A DNA stretch of 64,000 bases from Curtanaerobium respiraculi (GTDB lineage Bacteria; Actinomycetota; Coriobacteriia; Coriobacteriales; Eggerthellaceae): the NCBI RefSeq assembly GCF_024609215.1, contig NZ_JANIPD030000044.1, positions 27,944 to 91,943 of the forward strand. Direction: 5' to 3'. A model generated the notes under the pieces. The model saw nothing but the letters and a program-made list of their open reading frames with translations, ran no database searches and had not been told where the DNA came from. A program made the translations under genes and the position numbers. Positions 9,004-18,404 of this stretch are shown here, in pieces. The number at the start of each line of letters is the position of its first letter. Within the stretch, counting starts at the first letter, position 1.

Positions 9004-9136
9004 GTGTCAGGCAACCGCATGCTTTGTCACGTGACGGGCACGCCTCGGATTGGCTGCCTAGGGGTACGAAAAATCGTCCGCATCCCCATGGTTTGTCACA
9101 ACAAAATCGTAACAAAGCGTGCGGTTGCCTGGCACG
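9004..9136. repeat. MITE-like palindromic element, copy 1
   Basis: About 133 bp bounded by near-perfect 27-bp inverted ends: left end 9004-9030 (GTGTCAGGCAACC then GCATGCTTTGTCAC) and right end 9109-9136 (GTAACAAAGCGTGCGG then TTGCCTGGCAC). The interior carries GGTACGAAAAATCGTCCGCA at 9063-9082, which recurs identically inside the second element at 10692-10711. No coding capacity. It looks like a non-autonomous mobile or REP/BIME-type element; it abuts a truncated transposase-like ORF. Confidence 0.65.
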
Positions 9137-9226
9137 GCTACGCAGCTGCCCGCCGCCATCAAAGGGTGACGGGAACCCTAAAGGGTCCCCGTCACCCGAA
9201 ACGTGCACAATGTAAATCGAACAGAG

Positions 9227-10120
9227 CTACCAGCTGATGAGCTCGTAGCCATCCTCTGTCACCACGAGCTGCACCTCCCACTGAGCGCTGTCGCTGCCGT
9301 CGGCGGTGCGCACGGTCCAACCATTCGGATCGTTCATGTCGATAGCTGCCCTGCCCGCATTCACCATAGGTTCGATGGTGAAGCACATTCCGGGCACCAA
9401 GATGGGACCAGTACCCGCCTTTGCAACGAAGCTAACGAAGGGATCCTCGTGGAACTCCAGGCCGATGCCGTGTCCGCCGAATTCCGCCACCACGGAATAG
9501 CCGGCTTCGGTTGCCACCTTGTTCACGGCAGCGCTGACATCTCCCAGATGAGTCCACGGCTTCACCGCGGCAAGCCCGGCCTGAACGCTTTCGCGCGTGA
9601 CCTCGCACAAGCGTCGACGTTTCTCGCTCACCTCGCCAACGTAGAACATCCGGCTGGAATCGCTGAAATACCCATTTCGAATCGTGGACATATCGATGTT
9701 GACGATATCGCCCTCCTTCAGGATATCGTCCTTCGAGGGAATGCCGTGACACACGACGTCGTTGATGCTCGTGCACACGCTTTTCGGGAATCCCTCGTAA
9801 TCCAAATCGGCAGGGATCGCGTTATGGGCGGCACAGTAATCGTAGATCCACTTGTCGATCTCCTCGGTTGACACGCCGGGCCTCACCAGCTCCCCCACCC
9901 CGTCGAGCACGCCCACGTTAACTTCCGCGGAGTACTTCATACCCTCGATGTCTAACTTGGTCTTGAGCAGGGAGCGATGGGGGATCTCCTCCCCTTTCTC
10001 CCACAGCTCCTGCATGCGCTCGTCGTTACGCGCATGGCATTTTTTGTATTTTCGCCCGCTGCCACACCAGCAATTGTCGTTGCGACCGGGATTCTTCATT
10101 CCATCGAACATCAAAGACAT
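9227..10120 (-). CDS. map: Type I methionine aminopeptidase with SEC-C zinc motif
   Basis: 297 aa from the ATG at 10120 (AAAGG 8 nt upstream; a GTG at 10129 and ATG at 10111 are alternatives). A short N-terminal SEC-C motif, CWCGSGRKYKKC, precedes the pita-bread catalytic domain. Metal ligands are visible in NIDMSTIRNGYFSD, HGIGLEFHEDP, TIEPMV and WEVQLVV. The enzyme removes the initiator methionine of nascent proteins; the SEC-C extension is known in some bacterial MAPs and is thought to help ribosome association. It stands alone between two repeat-rich intergenic tracts. Confidence 0.93.
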   Translation of the reverse strand: MSLMFDGMKNPGRNDNCWCGSGRKYKKCHARNDERMQELWEKGEEIPHRSLLKTKLDIEGMKYSAEVNVGVLDGVGELVRPGVSTEEIDKWIYDYCAAHNAIPADLDYEGFPKSVCTSINDVVCHGIPSKDDILKEGDIVNIDMSTIRNGYFSDSSRMFYVGEVSEKRRRLCEVTRESVQAGLAAVKPWTHLGDVSAAVNKVATEAGYSVVAEFGGHGIGLEFHEDPFVSFVAKAGTGPILVPGMCFTIEPMVNAGRAAIDMNDPNGWTVRTADGSDSAQWEVQLVVTEDGYELISW

Positions 10121-10246
10121 GATTCGCACCTTTCAGCTGCATGTTTTTTCGCTCCACATGATAATCCAATCGCAGAACGAGGACAGCATGGTTAGGAAAG
10201 GCGAATACAAAGTCCTTAGCGAGAGGACACCATGAAGGCGCCAGAA

Positions 10247-10274
10247 TGTGACAAAGTCTACGGTTTGCTGGCAC
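10247..10274 (+). repeat. GTGACAAAGC-type repeat, copy
   Basis: TGTGACAAAGTCTACGGTTT followed by GCTGGCAC. It differs from the consensus at about four positions and is followed within 6 nt by two partial GGCTGGCAC units (10280-10303). Confidence 0.6.
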
Positions 10275-10321
10275 CTACGGGGCTGGCACCCGGTTGGCTG
10301 GCACCGATGAAGACGCCGGGA

Positions 10322-10349
10322 TGTGACAAAGCATGCGGTTGGCTGGCAC
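10322..10349 (+). repeat. GTGACAAAGC-type repeat, full copy
   Basis: TGTGACAAAGCATGCGGTTG followed by GCTGGCAC. Identical over 27 nt to the copy at 10761-10787. Confidence 0.7.
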
Positions 10350-10617
10350 GGTTGGCGATCGCTGGGCCAAATTTCAAGGATAATCGCATCCGACCTCCAC
10401 CCGAACGAGCATATTCGGTATCTGCTATTCAATAGCCCCTGTTCAAAAGCGAATCAATTGAGCCGTCTGATCGGACAGGGCAGAGGAAATGCGATTATCC
10501 GACTAAAATGGCCCCGGAGGGAGCGCTGAACCAACGTAAAATGCGATTTGCTCCGCAGATTGGCCCTCACCGGTAAAGATTGTCGGTGCATATGAGCGCC
10601 CGCTGACGTGCCCACCC

Positions 10618-10787
10618 CGCATGCTTTGTCAATGGCAGCGGGGGAAGCGGACGAATAGTTGGACCAACTTGGTCCGGTTAGGCAGCCTGACGGTACGAAA
10701 AATCGTCCGCACCCCCAACGCCGCCGTACCAAAGCATGCGATTGCCCGGCGCAGGGTACAGTGACAAAGCATGCGGTTGGCTGGCAC
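10618..10787. repeat. MITE-like palindromic element, copy 2
   Basis: It starts with an inverted, partial unit (GCATGCTTTGTCAATGG, 10617-10633) and ends with a full unit (10761-10787). A second, diverged unit is at 10727-10750 and the interior block GGTACGAAAAATCGTCCGCA is at 10692-10711. The same order of parts as in copy 1 (9004-9136), so both derive from one composite element, here with an extra internal unit. Confidence 0.55.
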
Positions 10788-10855
10788 ACGGCACAGGCAC
10801 ACGTGGAGAACGGTACGCCGAAAAGAAAACCGCACCCCGTCGAACTGGCAAAATG

Positions 10856-12976
10856 CTAGCGACGCTGGCGCTTGCCGTATTTGCTTCCCTTGCGGGCGGA
10901 TTTCTTCAGATCGGCCAGCGCCTCGGTTTCGCTGGATCCCTCATACTGCGCCCGCAGCTTCACCACCTCGTCGCGCAGCTGCGCCGCGCGCTCGAAATCC
11001 ATGTCGGCACTCGCCGCGGCCATCTCTTCCTCCAAGCTGGACAGGATGCGCAGCACTTCCTCGCGCGCCAAGCTGGCGAGCTGCAGGTTGACCTGCTCGC
11101 TCGTGCTCTCGTCATCGGAGAAGCCGACGATATCGCTGATGGCCTTGCGGATGGTCTGCGGCTCTATCCCGTGCTCCTCATTGTACGCCATCTGCATCTT
11201 GCGGCGGCGGTTGGTTTCCGTGATGGCCAGGTCCATGCTGTCGGTCGTCTTGTCCGCGTACATGATCACTTGGCCGCTGACGTTGCGGGCAGCACGGCCG
11301 ATGGTCTGGATGAGCGACCGGTAGTTGCGCAGGAAACCCTCCTTGTCGGCGTCTAATATGGCTACAAGCGACACCTCCGGCAAGTCGAGCCCTTCGCGCA
11401 ACAGGTTGATGCCCACGAGCACGTCGAACTTGCCCAAACGCAGATCGCGCAATATATCCACGCGATCGAGCGTGCCGATGTCCGAGTGCATGTAATTCGC
11501 CCGTATCCCCTCGTCGAGAAGATGGTCGGTCAAATCCTCCGCCATCTTCTTCGTGAGTGTGGTTACCAGCACGCGCTCCTTCCGCTCGGCCCGCATCCGT
11601 ATCTCGTCGATGATGTCGTCGATCTGGCTCGCGCTGGGCCGCACGATGATCTCCGGGTCGAGCAGGCCCGTGGGCCGGATGATCTGCTCCACGGTCTTCT
11701 GCGTCACGCGCTTCTCGTAATCGCCCGGGGTGGCGCTGACGTAGATGAACTGCGGCACCCGCTGCTCGAATTCGTCGAAGCGCAGGGGGCGGTTGTCCAA
11801 GCAGCTGGGCAGCCGGAACCCATGCTCCGCCAACGTGACCTTGCGGCTGCGGTCCCCTTCGTGCATGCCGCGGATCTGCGGCACCGTCACGTGGCTCTCG
11901 TCGATGATGCAGAGGAAATCATCGGGAAAATAGTCGATCAACGTGTACGGCGGCTCACCCGGCGCGCGCCCGTCAAGATGGCGCGAGTAGTTCTCGATGC
12001 CGCTGCAGAAGCCCATCGTCTCCATCATCTCGAGATCGTAGGTGGTGCGCATCTCCAAACGCTGAGCTTCGAGCAGTTTCCCCTCGCTCTTGAACTGCTG
12101 CAGGCGCACGCGCAACTCGTCGCGAATCGTGCGGATGGCGTGGTCCATCTTAGGCTTTGCCGTCACATAATGGCTCGCGGGCCATATGGGAAGCGCCTCG
12201 AACGAGTTCACCGCCTCACCCGTCACGTTCCCGATCTCGGTGATAGATTCCACCTCGTCGCCCCAGAACTCCACGCGCACGGGATTGTCCGCGTAGGCGG
12301 GAAACACATCCACTGCGTCCCCCCGCACGCGGAACGTGCCGCGGGACAGCTCGTAGTCGTTGCGGTCGTATTGGATATCCACGAGCCCTCGGATGAAATC
12401 GTCGCGATCCATCGGCTTCTCCCTGTCCACGAACACCGCCATGCCCGCGTAGTCCGCCGGGCTGCCGATGCCGTAGATGCAGGAGACCGATGCGACCACG
12501 ATCACATCGCGGCGCGAAAGCAATGCGGCTGTCGCGGCATGCCGCAGCTTCTCGACCTCCTCGTTGATGCTGGCATCCTTCTCGATGAACGTGTCCGTGG
12601 TGGGTACGTATGCCTCGGGCTGGTAGTAGTCGTAGTAGCTTACGAAGTACACCACGGCGTTGTCCGGGAAGAAGTCCTTCAACTCCGCGGCGATCTGGGC
12701 GGCCAGCGTCTTGTTGGGCTCCAGCACCAGCGTGGGCTTGCCCGTTGCCTCGATGGTTTTGGCCATGGTGAACGTCTTGCCGCTTCCGGTGACGCCGAGC
12801 AGCGTTTGGTAGCGAAGGCCGTCCTCCACGCCTTGCGCGAGCTGATGGATGGCCTGGGGCTGGTCGCCGGAAGGCTCGAAAGGGGCCTTCACCGTCAACG
12901 GCTGGCTGGCAAGGCGCACATCGGGCAGCTTGCCCTCCATCGGGGCGCCTTCGATATTCCGTAAATGCTGCGACAT
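10856..12976 (-). CDS. uvrB: Excinuclease ABC subunit B
   Basis: 706 aa, full-length UvrB. Walker A is GVTGSGKTF, the beta-hairpin that clamps damaged DNA is in [12 protein letters not shown], helicase motifs include DESHVT and QTIGRAARN, and the C-terminal UvrC-interaction (UVR) motif is at [22 protein letters not shown]. Loads onto lesions with UvrA and hands over to UvrC in nucleotide excision repair. The start codon directly follows the coaE stop, so the two genes are co-transcribed and probably translationally coupled. Confidence 0.97.
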   Translation of the reverse strand: MSQHLRNIEGAPMEGKLPDVRLASQPLTVKAPFEPSGDQPQAIHQLAQGVEDGLRYQTLLGVTGSGKTFTMAKTIEATGKPTLVLEPNKTLAAQIAAELKDFFPDNAVVYFVSYYDYYQPEAYVPTTDTFIEKDASINEEVEKLRHAATAALLSRRDVIVVASVSCIYGIGSPADYAGMAVFVDREKPMDRDDFIRGLVDIQYDRNDYELSRGTFRVRGDAVDVFPAYADNPVRVEFWGDEVESITEIGNVTGEAVNSFEALPIWPASHYVTAKPKMDHAIRTIRDELRVRLQQFKSEGKLLEAQRLEMRTTYDLEMMETMGFCSGIENYSRHLDGRAPGEPPYTLIDYFPDDFLCIIDESHVTVPQIRGMHEGDRSRKVTLAEHGFRLPSCLDNRPLRFDEFEQRVPQFIYVSATPGDYEKRVTQKTVEQIIRPTGLLDPEIIVRPSASQIDDIIDEIRMRAERKERVLVTTLTKKMAEDLTDHLLDEGIRANYMHSDIGTLDRVDILRDLRLGKFDVLVGINLLREGLDLPEVSLVAILDADKEGFLRNYRSLIQTIGRAARNVSGQVIMYADKTTDSMDLAITETNRRRKMQMAYNEEHGIEPQTIRKAISDIVGFSDDESTSEQVNLQLASLAREEVLRILSSLEEEMAAASADMDFERAAQLRDEVVKLRAQYEGSSETEALADLKKSARKGSKYGKRQRR

Positions 12977-13579
12977 CTACGAGGTGATCTGCTTCCACAC
13001 GCGGTCGGTCTGGGTCTCCAGCTCTTCCAGCGTGCCCTTGTTGCTGATCACGTAATCGCTCCATATCGCGCGCTGTGTGTCGGCGGGCTGCCGGGCGATG
13101 CGGTTCTTCACGTCCTGCGGATCGAATCCCTTGGCGATGGCGCGCTCGAGCCGCACGCGCGTGGGGCACGTGACGGCGATGATGCCGTCGTTCCCGCGGA
13201 TAAGCGGGGCGAAGGTGCCCTCGGGGCCGTCGTAAACGGAAATCTCGATCACCAGGTTCTCGACGCCCTCCTCCCGCAGTGCGGCAACCTTCTCCTGCGC
13301 CAGCTTCAGCAGGCGCGGCTGGGAGATCGCATTCAATTTGATGGTGTTGGCAGGGGTGGAGAAGGCGGCCTCAGCGAGCTTCGGCCGGTTGATCTGGCCG
13401 TCCTCGGTCAATATGTCGTTCCCGAACGTGCTGGTCATCAGCGCCACCACCTCGGGTTTCAGCAGCACCTCATGCCCGACTTTGTCCAAATCGAGCAGAC
13501 GGGCCCCACGCTCCTCGAGCAGCTTGGCGACCGTGGTCTTTCCCGAGCCGATACCGCCGATGAGTATGAATTCCTTCAT
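12977..13579 (-). CDS. coaE: Dephospho-CoA kinase
   Basis: 200 aa. P-loop GGIGSGKTT at residues 8-16, LDLDKVGHEVL (the acidic dephospho-CoA site) and the TCPTRVRLERAIAKGF segment with a following R-A-RQ lid are typical CoaE features. It phosphorylates the 3'-hydroxyl of dephospho-CoA, the last step of CoA synthesis. Leads directly into uvrB with no gap. It lies 246 bp after the rpsA stop with a terminator in between, so it probably has its own promoter. Confidence 0.93.
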   Translation of the reverse strand: MKEFILIGGIGSGKTTVAKLLEERGARLLDLDKVGHEVLLKPEVVALMTSTFGNDILTEDGQINRPKLAEAAFSTPANTIKLNAISQPRLLKLAQEKVAALREEGVENLVIEISVYDGPEGTFAPLIRGNDGIIAVTCPTRVRLERAIAKGFDPQDVKNRIARQPADTQRAIWSDYVISNKGTLEELETQTDRVWKQITS

Positions 13580-13770
13580 GGTGCCTCCTGTGCTGATGAA
13601 ACGCGCCCCCTATCGGATGCTCTGGGCGCAGGGACTTCGCTGCATATCCTAGCAAGAATGCAGCACTTCGTGCGCGGCAATCGCAGCAATCATGGTAATC
13701 GGCATTTTCGCAGGTGGCGAGCGGATATTTGGAAAGTGCGAAGGCGCCCTCCATACTCGGCGCACAGAAG

Positions 13771-13799
13771 AAGGGCCCGCCCGGGGGGAGCGGACCCTT
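13771..13799 (-). terminator. Rho-independent-type terminator of rpsA
   Basis: On the minus strand, AAGGGTCCGC / GCGGGCCCTT forms a 10-bp stem with one G-U pair and a 9-nt loop, followed by CTTCTT. It begins 26 nt after the rpsA stop codon. Confidence 0.7.
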
Positions 13800-13825
13800 C
13801 GATCGAGCGCGTTTCAGCGCAGAGG

Positions 13826-15037
13826 CTATTCGGCGCCCTGCTCGCGGGCGGCGCGCTCGGCGGCGCGCTTCTCCTGACGGATGCGCTTCTCCTCCAGAGC
13901 GGCCGGATCGGGTTCGGCGACGGCAATCTCGATGCCCAGCTCCTCGGCGGCGGCCTTCATGGACAAGCTGATGCGGCGACGCTCCTTGTTGATCTCCATG
14001 ACCTTGACCTTGACCTCGTCGCCCGCATGCACGACCTGCGTGGGGGTATCGATGTGGCGGTTGGCCATCTCGGAGATGTGCACCAGGCCCTCGACGTTGG
14101 GGCCGAGCTCCACGAACGCGCCGAACGGAACAGTCTTGGTGACCTTGCCGTCGGCGATGCTGTTGACGGGGTAGCTCTCCACCAGCTTGACCCACGGATC
14201 CTCGGTGGTCTGCTTCAGACCCAGGCTGATGCGCTCGCGCTGCAGATCGACGTCGAGCACCTCGACCTCGACCTCGTCGCCCACCTTGACGACTTCGCTG
14301 GGATGGTTCACATGGCTCCAGGAGAGCTCGGAGATGTGCACCAGGCCGTCGATGCCGCCCAAATCCACGAAGGCGCCGAAGTCGACGATGCTGGACACGG
14401 TACCCTTCAGGCGCATGCCCTTGGACAGGCGGGACAGGATCTCGGCACGCTCGTTCTTGCGGCCTTCCTCCAGCAGCACGCGGCGGGAAAGGACGACGTT
14501 GTTGCGGTTGCGGTCCATTTCGATGACGCGGGCTTCCAGCTCGGTGCCCATGTACATGTCCAGGTCCTTCACGCGGCGAAGGTCGACCAGCGAAGCGGGC
14601 AGGAAGCCGCGCAGGCCGATGTCCAGGATCAGGCCGCCCTTGACGACTTCGATGACCTCGCCCGTGACGGTCTCGCCGGCCTTGAATTTGTCTTCCACGG
14701 AAATCCAGGCGCGCTCGTACTCCGCACGCTTCTTCGACAGGATGAGGCGGCCGTCCTTGTCCTCTTTCTGAAGGACCAGCGCTTCCAGCTTGTCGCCCAG
14801 CGAAACGATCTCGGAAGGATCGGCATCCTTGCGGATGGAGAGCTCGCGGCTGGGAATGACACCCTCGCTCTTGAAGCCGATGTCGACGAGCACCTCGTCA
14901 TGCTCGATCTTGACGACGGTGCCGTCGACCAGATCGCCCTCATCGAACTCGGTGAGCGTGCCATCGATCATCTCGTTCATCTTCTCATCGGAGACGTCCT
15001 CGTAATCGATCACAGACGGGTTCTTGATTTCGGTCAA
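13826..15037 (-). CDS. rpsA: 30S ribosomal protein S1
   Basis: 403 aa with four S1 RNA-binding repeats, as in actinobacterial S1 (E. coli has six). Repeat starts are recognisable at [63 protein letters not shown] and [21 protein letters not shown]. The C-terminus is an Ala/Glu/Arg-rich charged tail. It binds mRNA leaders on the 30S subunit and promotes translation initiation. AAGGGG lies before the ATG at 15037. Single-gene unit ending in the hairpin at 13771-13799. Confidence 0.95.
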   Translation of the reverse strand: MTEIKNPSVIDYEDVSDEKMNEMIDGTLTEFDEGDLVDGTVVKIEHDEVLVDIGFKSEGVIPSRELSIRKDADPSEIVSLGDKLEALVLQKEDKDGRLILSKKRAEYERAWISVEDKFKAGETVTGEVIEVVKGGLILDIGLRGFLPASLVDLRRVKDLDMYMGTELEARVIEMDRNRNNVVLSRRVLLEEGRKNERAEILSRLSKGMRLKGTVSSIVDFGAFVDLGGIDGLVHISELSWSHVNHPSEVVKVGDEVEVEVLDVDLQRERISLGLKQTTEDPWVKLVESYPVNSIADGKVTKTVPFGAFVELGPNVEGLVHISEMANRHIDTPTQVVHAGDEVKVKVMEINKERRRISLSMKAAAEELGIEIAVAEPDPAALEEKRIRQEKRAAERAAREQGAE

Positions 15038-15549
15038 AATGGACCCCTTTCATAAAAACGGGGACCCTTCGTCATGATTGCGTGCTACGTACCATGTTCA
15101 CAACATCGAATGTGAGCAAAACATGTCTCGGGGGCCAATATTCCTCCCTGCGCGACCCGTTATCGCACAAGTTCGCTCATTGTAGCACGACCCCCCGCGA
15201 TGCCGCCGTGAATTCGGCGGGTTTTCACGCCCGCGAGCCGAACCGGAGGTTGTTGTTCGCACCCCGGCATGCGGCGGCCGGAGCGCCGCTTGGGACGGGG
15301 CGATCAGCCCGGCTGCTTGGGAAACGTCCCTCGCAGGGGTTTGGACGGGCAAAGCCCGAAAAACCAGCGGTTCCTTAGAGGAAGAACAGGCATCGTGATG
15401 GAGAAAGCCAGATCCCTTTCGGATGCTATCAGGAATAAAAATCACAGCAGGATATATTACGAGCAGTTAGACTTGTCTAACATATGTGCTTGCAATAGAG
15501 CGGCTCCAAGGCTGCCGCACCCACCATCGCTTCGTTTGGAGGTTGTCTC
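15038..15549. other. Divergent intergenic region (rpsA / ECF operon)
   Basis: 512 bp between rpsA (minus) and the ECF S-component gene (plus). No gene supported. The rpsA leader lies on the left side. On the right is the 16-bp palindrome at 15466-15481. Candidate AT-rich promoter elements (for example TATATT at 15453-15458) flank it. Confidence 0.5.
15466..15481. promoter_or_regulatory. Perfect palindrome upstream of the ECF operon
   Basis: GTTAGACTTGTCTAAC, a perfect 7-bp dyad around TT, 68 nt before the S-component start. The TTAGA..TCTAA arrangement is reminiscent of DtxR/IdeR-family metal-regulator operators, which would suit a metal or metal-chelate transporter. The protein that binds is not known. 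Confidence 0.5.
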
Positions 15550-16140
15550 ATGAGTCAGAAGAAATTGCAAGCCAGGGACTTCATCACCATAGGCATCTTC
15601 ACGGCCATCCTCTGGGTCGTCCAGATGATCCCCATGATGGCAGGTTTTCTCTCGCCCTACATCATCGCCGGCTACTGCGTGCTCATCCCGCTGTTCACCG
15701 CGATTCCGATGATGCTGTACTACGCGAAGATAGAGAAATTCGGCATGATCACCATCACATCGATCATCGTGGCCATCCTGCTCTTCGTTTTCGGAATGGG
15801 CTTCACGGGCGCTCCGATCTGCATCGTTTCCGGCATCATCGCCGACCTTATCGCAAGATCCGGCAGCTACAAGAGCAAGAGAAAGTCGGCGTTGAGCTTC
15901 GGGATGTTCTGCGTGTGGGTATCTGCAAGCTATCTTCCCTTGGTTATCACTGCGGATTCGTACAAGCAGAGCCTTCTTGAAGGTGGATATCAACAGGATT
16001 TCGTCAACACGCTGTTCGCCATCGTGACCCCCGAGACGTACCCGCTGATCATCGTCGGCTGCTTCGTCTTCGGCGTCATCAGCTCATATCTTGGCATGGC
16101 CGTGGTCAAGAAGAATTTCGAAAAAGCAGGGATCGTTTAG
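15550..16140 (+). CDS. ECF transporter S component, MptD/Trep_Strep-type
   Basis: 196 aa, strongly hydrophobic, with five or six membrane segments (for example residues 11-31, 35-52, 62-90 and about 165-185). The start MSQKKLQARDFITIGIFTAI and the overall pattern match the Trep_Strep (TIGR02185) putative S components. In energy-coupling-factor transporters this subunit binds the substrate in the membrane. It is followed after 3 nt by the T component, then by a double ATPase, completing a dedicated (group I) transporter. Substrate unknown. No strong Shine-Dalgarno (GGAGG 10 nt upstream, GGAGGTTGTCTC). Confidence 0.8.
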   Translation: MSQKKLQARDFITIGIFTAILWVVQMIPMMAGFLSPYIIAGYCVLIPLFTAIPMMLYYAKIEKFGMITITSIIVAILLFVFGMGFTGAPICIVSGIIADLIARSGSYKSKRKSALSFGMFCVWVSASYLPLVITADSYKQSLLEGGYQQDFVNTLFAIVTPETYPLIIVGCFVFGVISSYLGMAVVKKNFEKAGIV

Positions 16141-16143
16141 TTA

Positions 16144-16887
16144 ATGGCCGGAGAAGGGAATCGAGATGCCGCCGGCGTCCTCCACCTCGATCCGAGGACG
16201 AAACTGCTCATCATGGTTCTGTTCTCGGTCGTGGTGATGTTCGACGTTGTAGACGGCCCTGCCTACATCGTGAGGACGATCATGACCTTCATACCCGTCG
16301 TCCTAGTGTGCTTGGAAGGAAAGGTCCATATAGGAGCGCGATTCACCGTCCTGTTCATAGCGGCGACGTTGCTCCAATCGTTCGCGCAGCAGAACATCCA
16401 CGGCATGCTCGGCATGATCGTCTTATTCATATGCTATATGGTCACCCAATTCGCGCCGACGGTGATCATGGTCGGATATTGCATCACGACGACGAAAATC
16501 AGCGAATTCATGGCAGCGATGGTGCGAATGCGCTGCCCGCAGGGACTCTCGATCGCCGTGGCGGTCATGATGCGCTTCTTCCCGACGCTCGCCGAAGAAT
16601 ACCGTTCCATTCGAGATGCCATGAAGATGCGCGGGATCCGGTTCGGTGGCGGGAAAGTGACGAAGATGGTCGAATACCGTCTGAGCCCGTTGCTGTTCTC
16701 ATGCGTCAACATCGGCGACGAGCTCTCCGCGGCGGCGATAACTCGCGGGCTGGGAGCCCCGGTCAAACGCACGAACGTATGCGAGATCGGCATCCGCAAG
16801 CGCGATGTCCTCATCCTGATCGCGACAACCGCCTTCACCGTGCTCTACTTGCATCTCACGCTTCAGCATGGAAGCGTGATCGCATGA
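16144..16887 (+). CDS. ecfT: ECF transporter transmembrane component EcfT
   Basis: 247 aa with about five membrane helices. LHLDPRTKLLIMVLFSVVVM is the usual EcfT N-terminus, and the coupling helices are marked by the two Ala-Arg-Gly-like motifs, here MKMRGIRFGG and ITRGLGAPVKR (family consensus A-R-G). It links the substrate-binding subunit to the ATPases. The stop overlaps the ATPase start (ATGA at 16884-16887), so the operon is tightly coupled. Confidence 0.85.
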   Translation: MAGEGNRDAAGVLHLDPRTKLLIMVLFSVVVMFDVVDGPAYIVRTIMTFIPVVLVCLEGKVHIGARFTVLFIAATLLQSFAQQNIHGMLGMIVLFICYMVTQFAPTVIMVGYCITTTKISEFMAAMVRMRCPQGLSIAVAVMMRFFPTLAEEYRSIRDAMKMRGIRFGGGKVTKMVEYRLSPLLFSCVNIGDELSAAAITRGLGAPVKRTNVCEIGIRKRDVLILIATTAFTVLYLHLTLQHGSVIA

Positions 16888-18404
16888 TAGAAATCGAGGA
16901 TGCGACGTTCACCTATGCGGGGCTCGAGCGAAGCGGCATCGCCGATATCAACCTGGCCATCGACGATGGCGAGTGCGTGCTGCTATGCGGGGCATCCGGG
17001 TGCGGGAAGACCACGGTCACCAGGCTCATCAACGGGCTCGTCCCGCATTTTTTCAAAGGCGAGCTCACGGGTAAAATCACGGTAAACGGCAACGACATAG
17101 GCGAGAAGGAGCTCTACGATCTGGCGGGAATCGTGGGAAGCGTCTTCCAAAACCCGCGCAGCCAGTTCTTCTCAGTCGATACGGACGGGGAAATCGTATT
17201 CGGGCCCGAGAACATCGGCATCCCCAAAGATGGGATACTCGAACGAAAGGCCCACGTCATCAACGCGTTTAATCTAGAATCGCTCATGAACCGCAGCCTG
17301 TTCGAGTTGTCCGGCGGAGAGAAGCAGAAAATAGCATGCGGTTCCGTCGCAGCGCTTCTGCCCGAAATCATCATTCTCGACGAACCGTCATCGAATCTCG
17401 ATTGGGATTCGATCCGCGATTTGCGAAATATAATCGAGCTCTGGAAAAGCCAGGGCAAAACCGTCATCGTGTCGGAGCATAGGCTTTGGTATCTGAAAGA
17501 CGTCATCGATCGGGCCGTCTATATGGAAAACGGCCGGATCGTGCACGAATGGGATAGGGAGCGTTTCTCGGCGATGGACGCGGACGAGCTTGCAGCGTTC
17601 GAGCTGCGTCCCGTCGACATCGAGGAACGATACATGGCGGAATTCTCCGCACCGGTCGTGCCTCCCTCGGGATCCGCCGATTCCGCCGAACCGCTGCAAA
17701 GCCCTGGACGGCCGGACGCAAGCGCCCCCGATGCGATATCGATCAGAGATTTCTACTTCACTTACACGCCGAGGAAATACCTCTTCGTCAAGAAGAAGCT
17801 CACCCCGGACGATGCAGATATCTGCACGATCCGCATACCGCGCATCAACGTGAGGAAAGGCGAGGTCTGCGGCATCATCGGCAGAAACGGATCGGGAAAA
17901 TCAACCTTTCTGCGATGCCTGTGCGGTCTGGAGAAAACATGCATCGGCTCGGTGGAGATCGGAGGGAGGGCATACGCGGGCAAGAAGCTTGCAAACGTAT
18001 GCTATCTGGTCATGCAGGATGTCAACCACCAGCTGTTCACCGACAGCGTGATCTCGGAAGTGATGCTCTCGATGGACGATCCCGACGAGGCGGCGGCGAT
18101 GGGCATCCTTGACGAGCTGGATCTCCTGGAGTTCAAGGACAAGCACCCCATGGCGCTTTCCGGCGGGCAGAAGCAACGCGTCGCAATCGCCTCGGCATTG
18201 GCTTCGAACGCGGAGATCCTGCTGTTCGACGAGCCGACATCGGGACTGGATTACGGCCATATGAAAGAAGTCTCGCAGCTCCTTCGCGACATCGCGGGGA
18301 GCGACAAAGCCGTTTTCGTATCAACCCACGATCCGGAGTTCTTAGCGGAATGCTGCGATCGCACGATTCTCATCGTAGACGGCGCGGCCAGGGAGATTCG
18401 ATGA
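16884..18404 (+). CDS. Fused double ATP-binding subunit of the ECF transporter
   Basis: 506 aa from the ATG that overlaps the ecfT stop. Two complete ABC domains: the first with Walker A GASGCGKTT, signature LSGGEKQ and Walker B IIILDEPSSNLD; the second with GRNGSGKST, LSGGQKQ and EILLFDEPTSGLD. They are joined by a Pro/Ser/Ala-rich linker near residues 250-285. EcfA and EcfA' are usually separate genes; the fusion is a recurrent variant. Powers uptake by the neighbouring S and T subunits. ATGA overlap with the AraC gene downstream. Confidence 0.9.
   Translation: MIEIEDATFTYAGLERSGIADINLAIDDGECVLLCGASGCGKTTVTRLINGLVPHFFKGELTGKITVNGNDIGEKELYDLAGIVGSVFQNPRSQFFSVDTDGEIVFGPENIGIPKDGILERKAHVINAFNLESLMNRSLFELSGGEKQKIACGSVAALLPEIIILDEPSSNLDWDSIRDLRNIIELWKSQGKTVIVSEHRLWYLKDVIDRAVYMENGRIVHEWDRERFSAMDADELAAFELRPVDIEERYMAEFSAPVVPPSGSADSAEPLQSPGRPDASAPDAISIRDFYFTYTPRKYLFVKKKLTPDDADICTIRIPRINVRKGEVCGIIGRNGSGKSTFLRCLCGLEKTCIGSVEIGGRAYAGKKLANVCYLVMQDVNHQLFTDSVISEVMLSMDDPDEAAAMGILDELDLLEFKDKHPMALSGGQKQRVAIASALASNAEILLFDEPTSGLDYGHMKEVSQLLRDIAGSDKAVFVSTHDPEFLAECCDRTILIVDGAAREIR

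Larger units (their letters stand above)
10121..10855. other. 735-bp gene-free tract with repeats
   Basis: No credible gene. It contains several copies of the GTGACAAAGCATGCGGTTGG repeat (10247-10274, 10322-10349, 10727-10750 diverged, 10761-10787), a partial inverted copy at 10618-10633, the shared block GGTACGAAAAATCGTCCGCA at 10692-10711, and a separate perfect 12-bp inverted repeat (GGATAATCGCAT at 10378-10389, its complement at 10489-10500). Confidence 0.6.

Noticed and set aside
12965-15055. Very long plus-strand open frame (696 codons) over uvrB/coaE/rpsA
   Set aside because: It is antisense to three certain genes, and its composition is that of a high-GC shadow frame (no family motifs).
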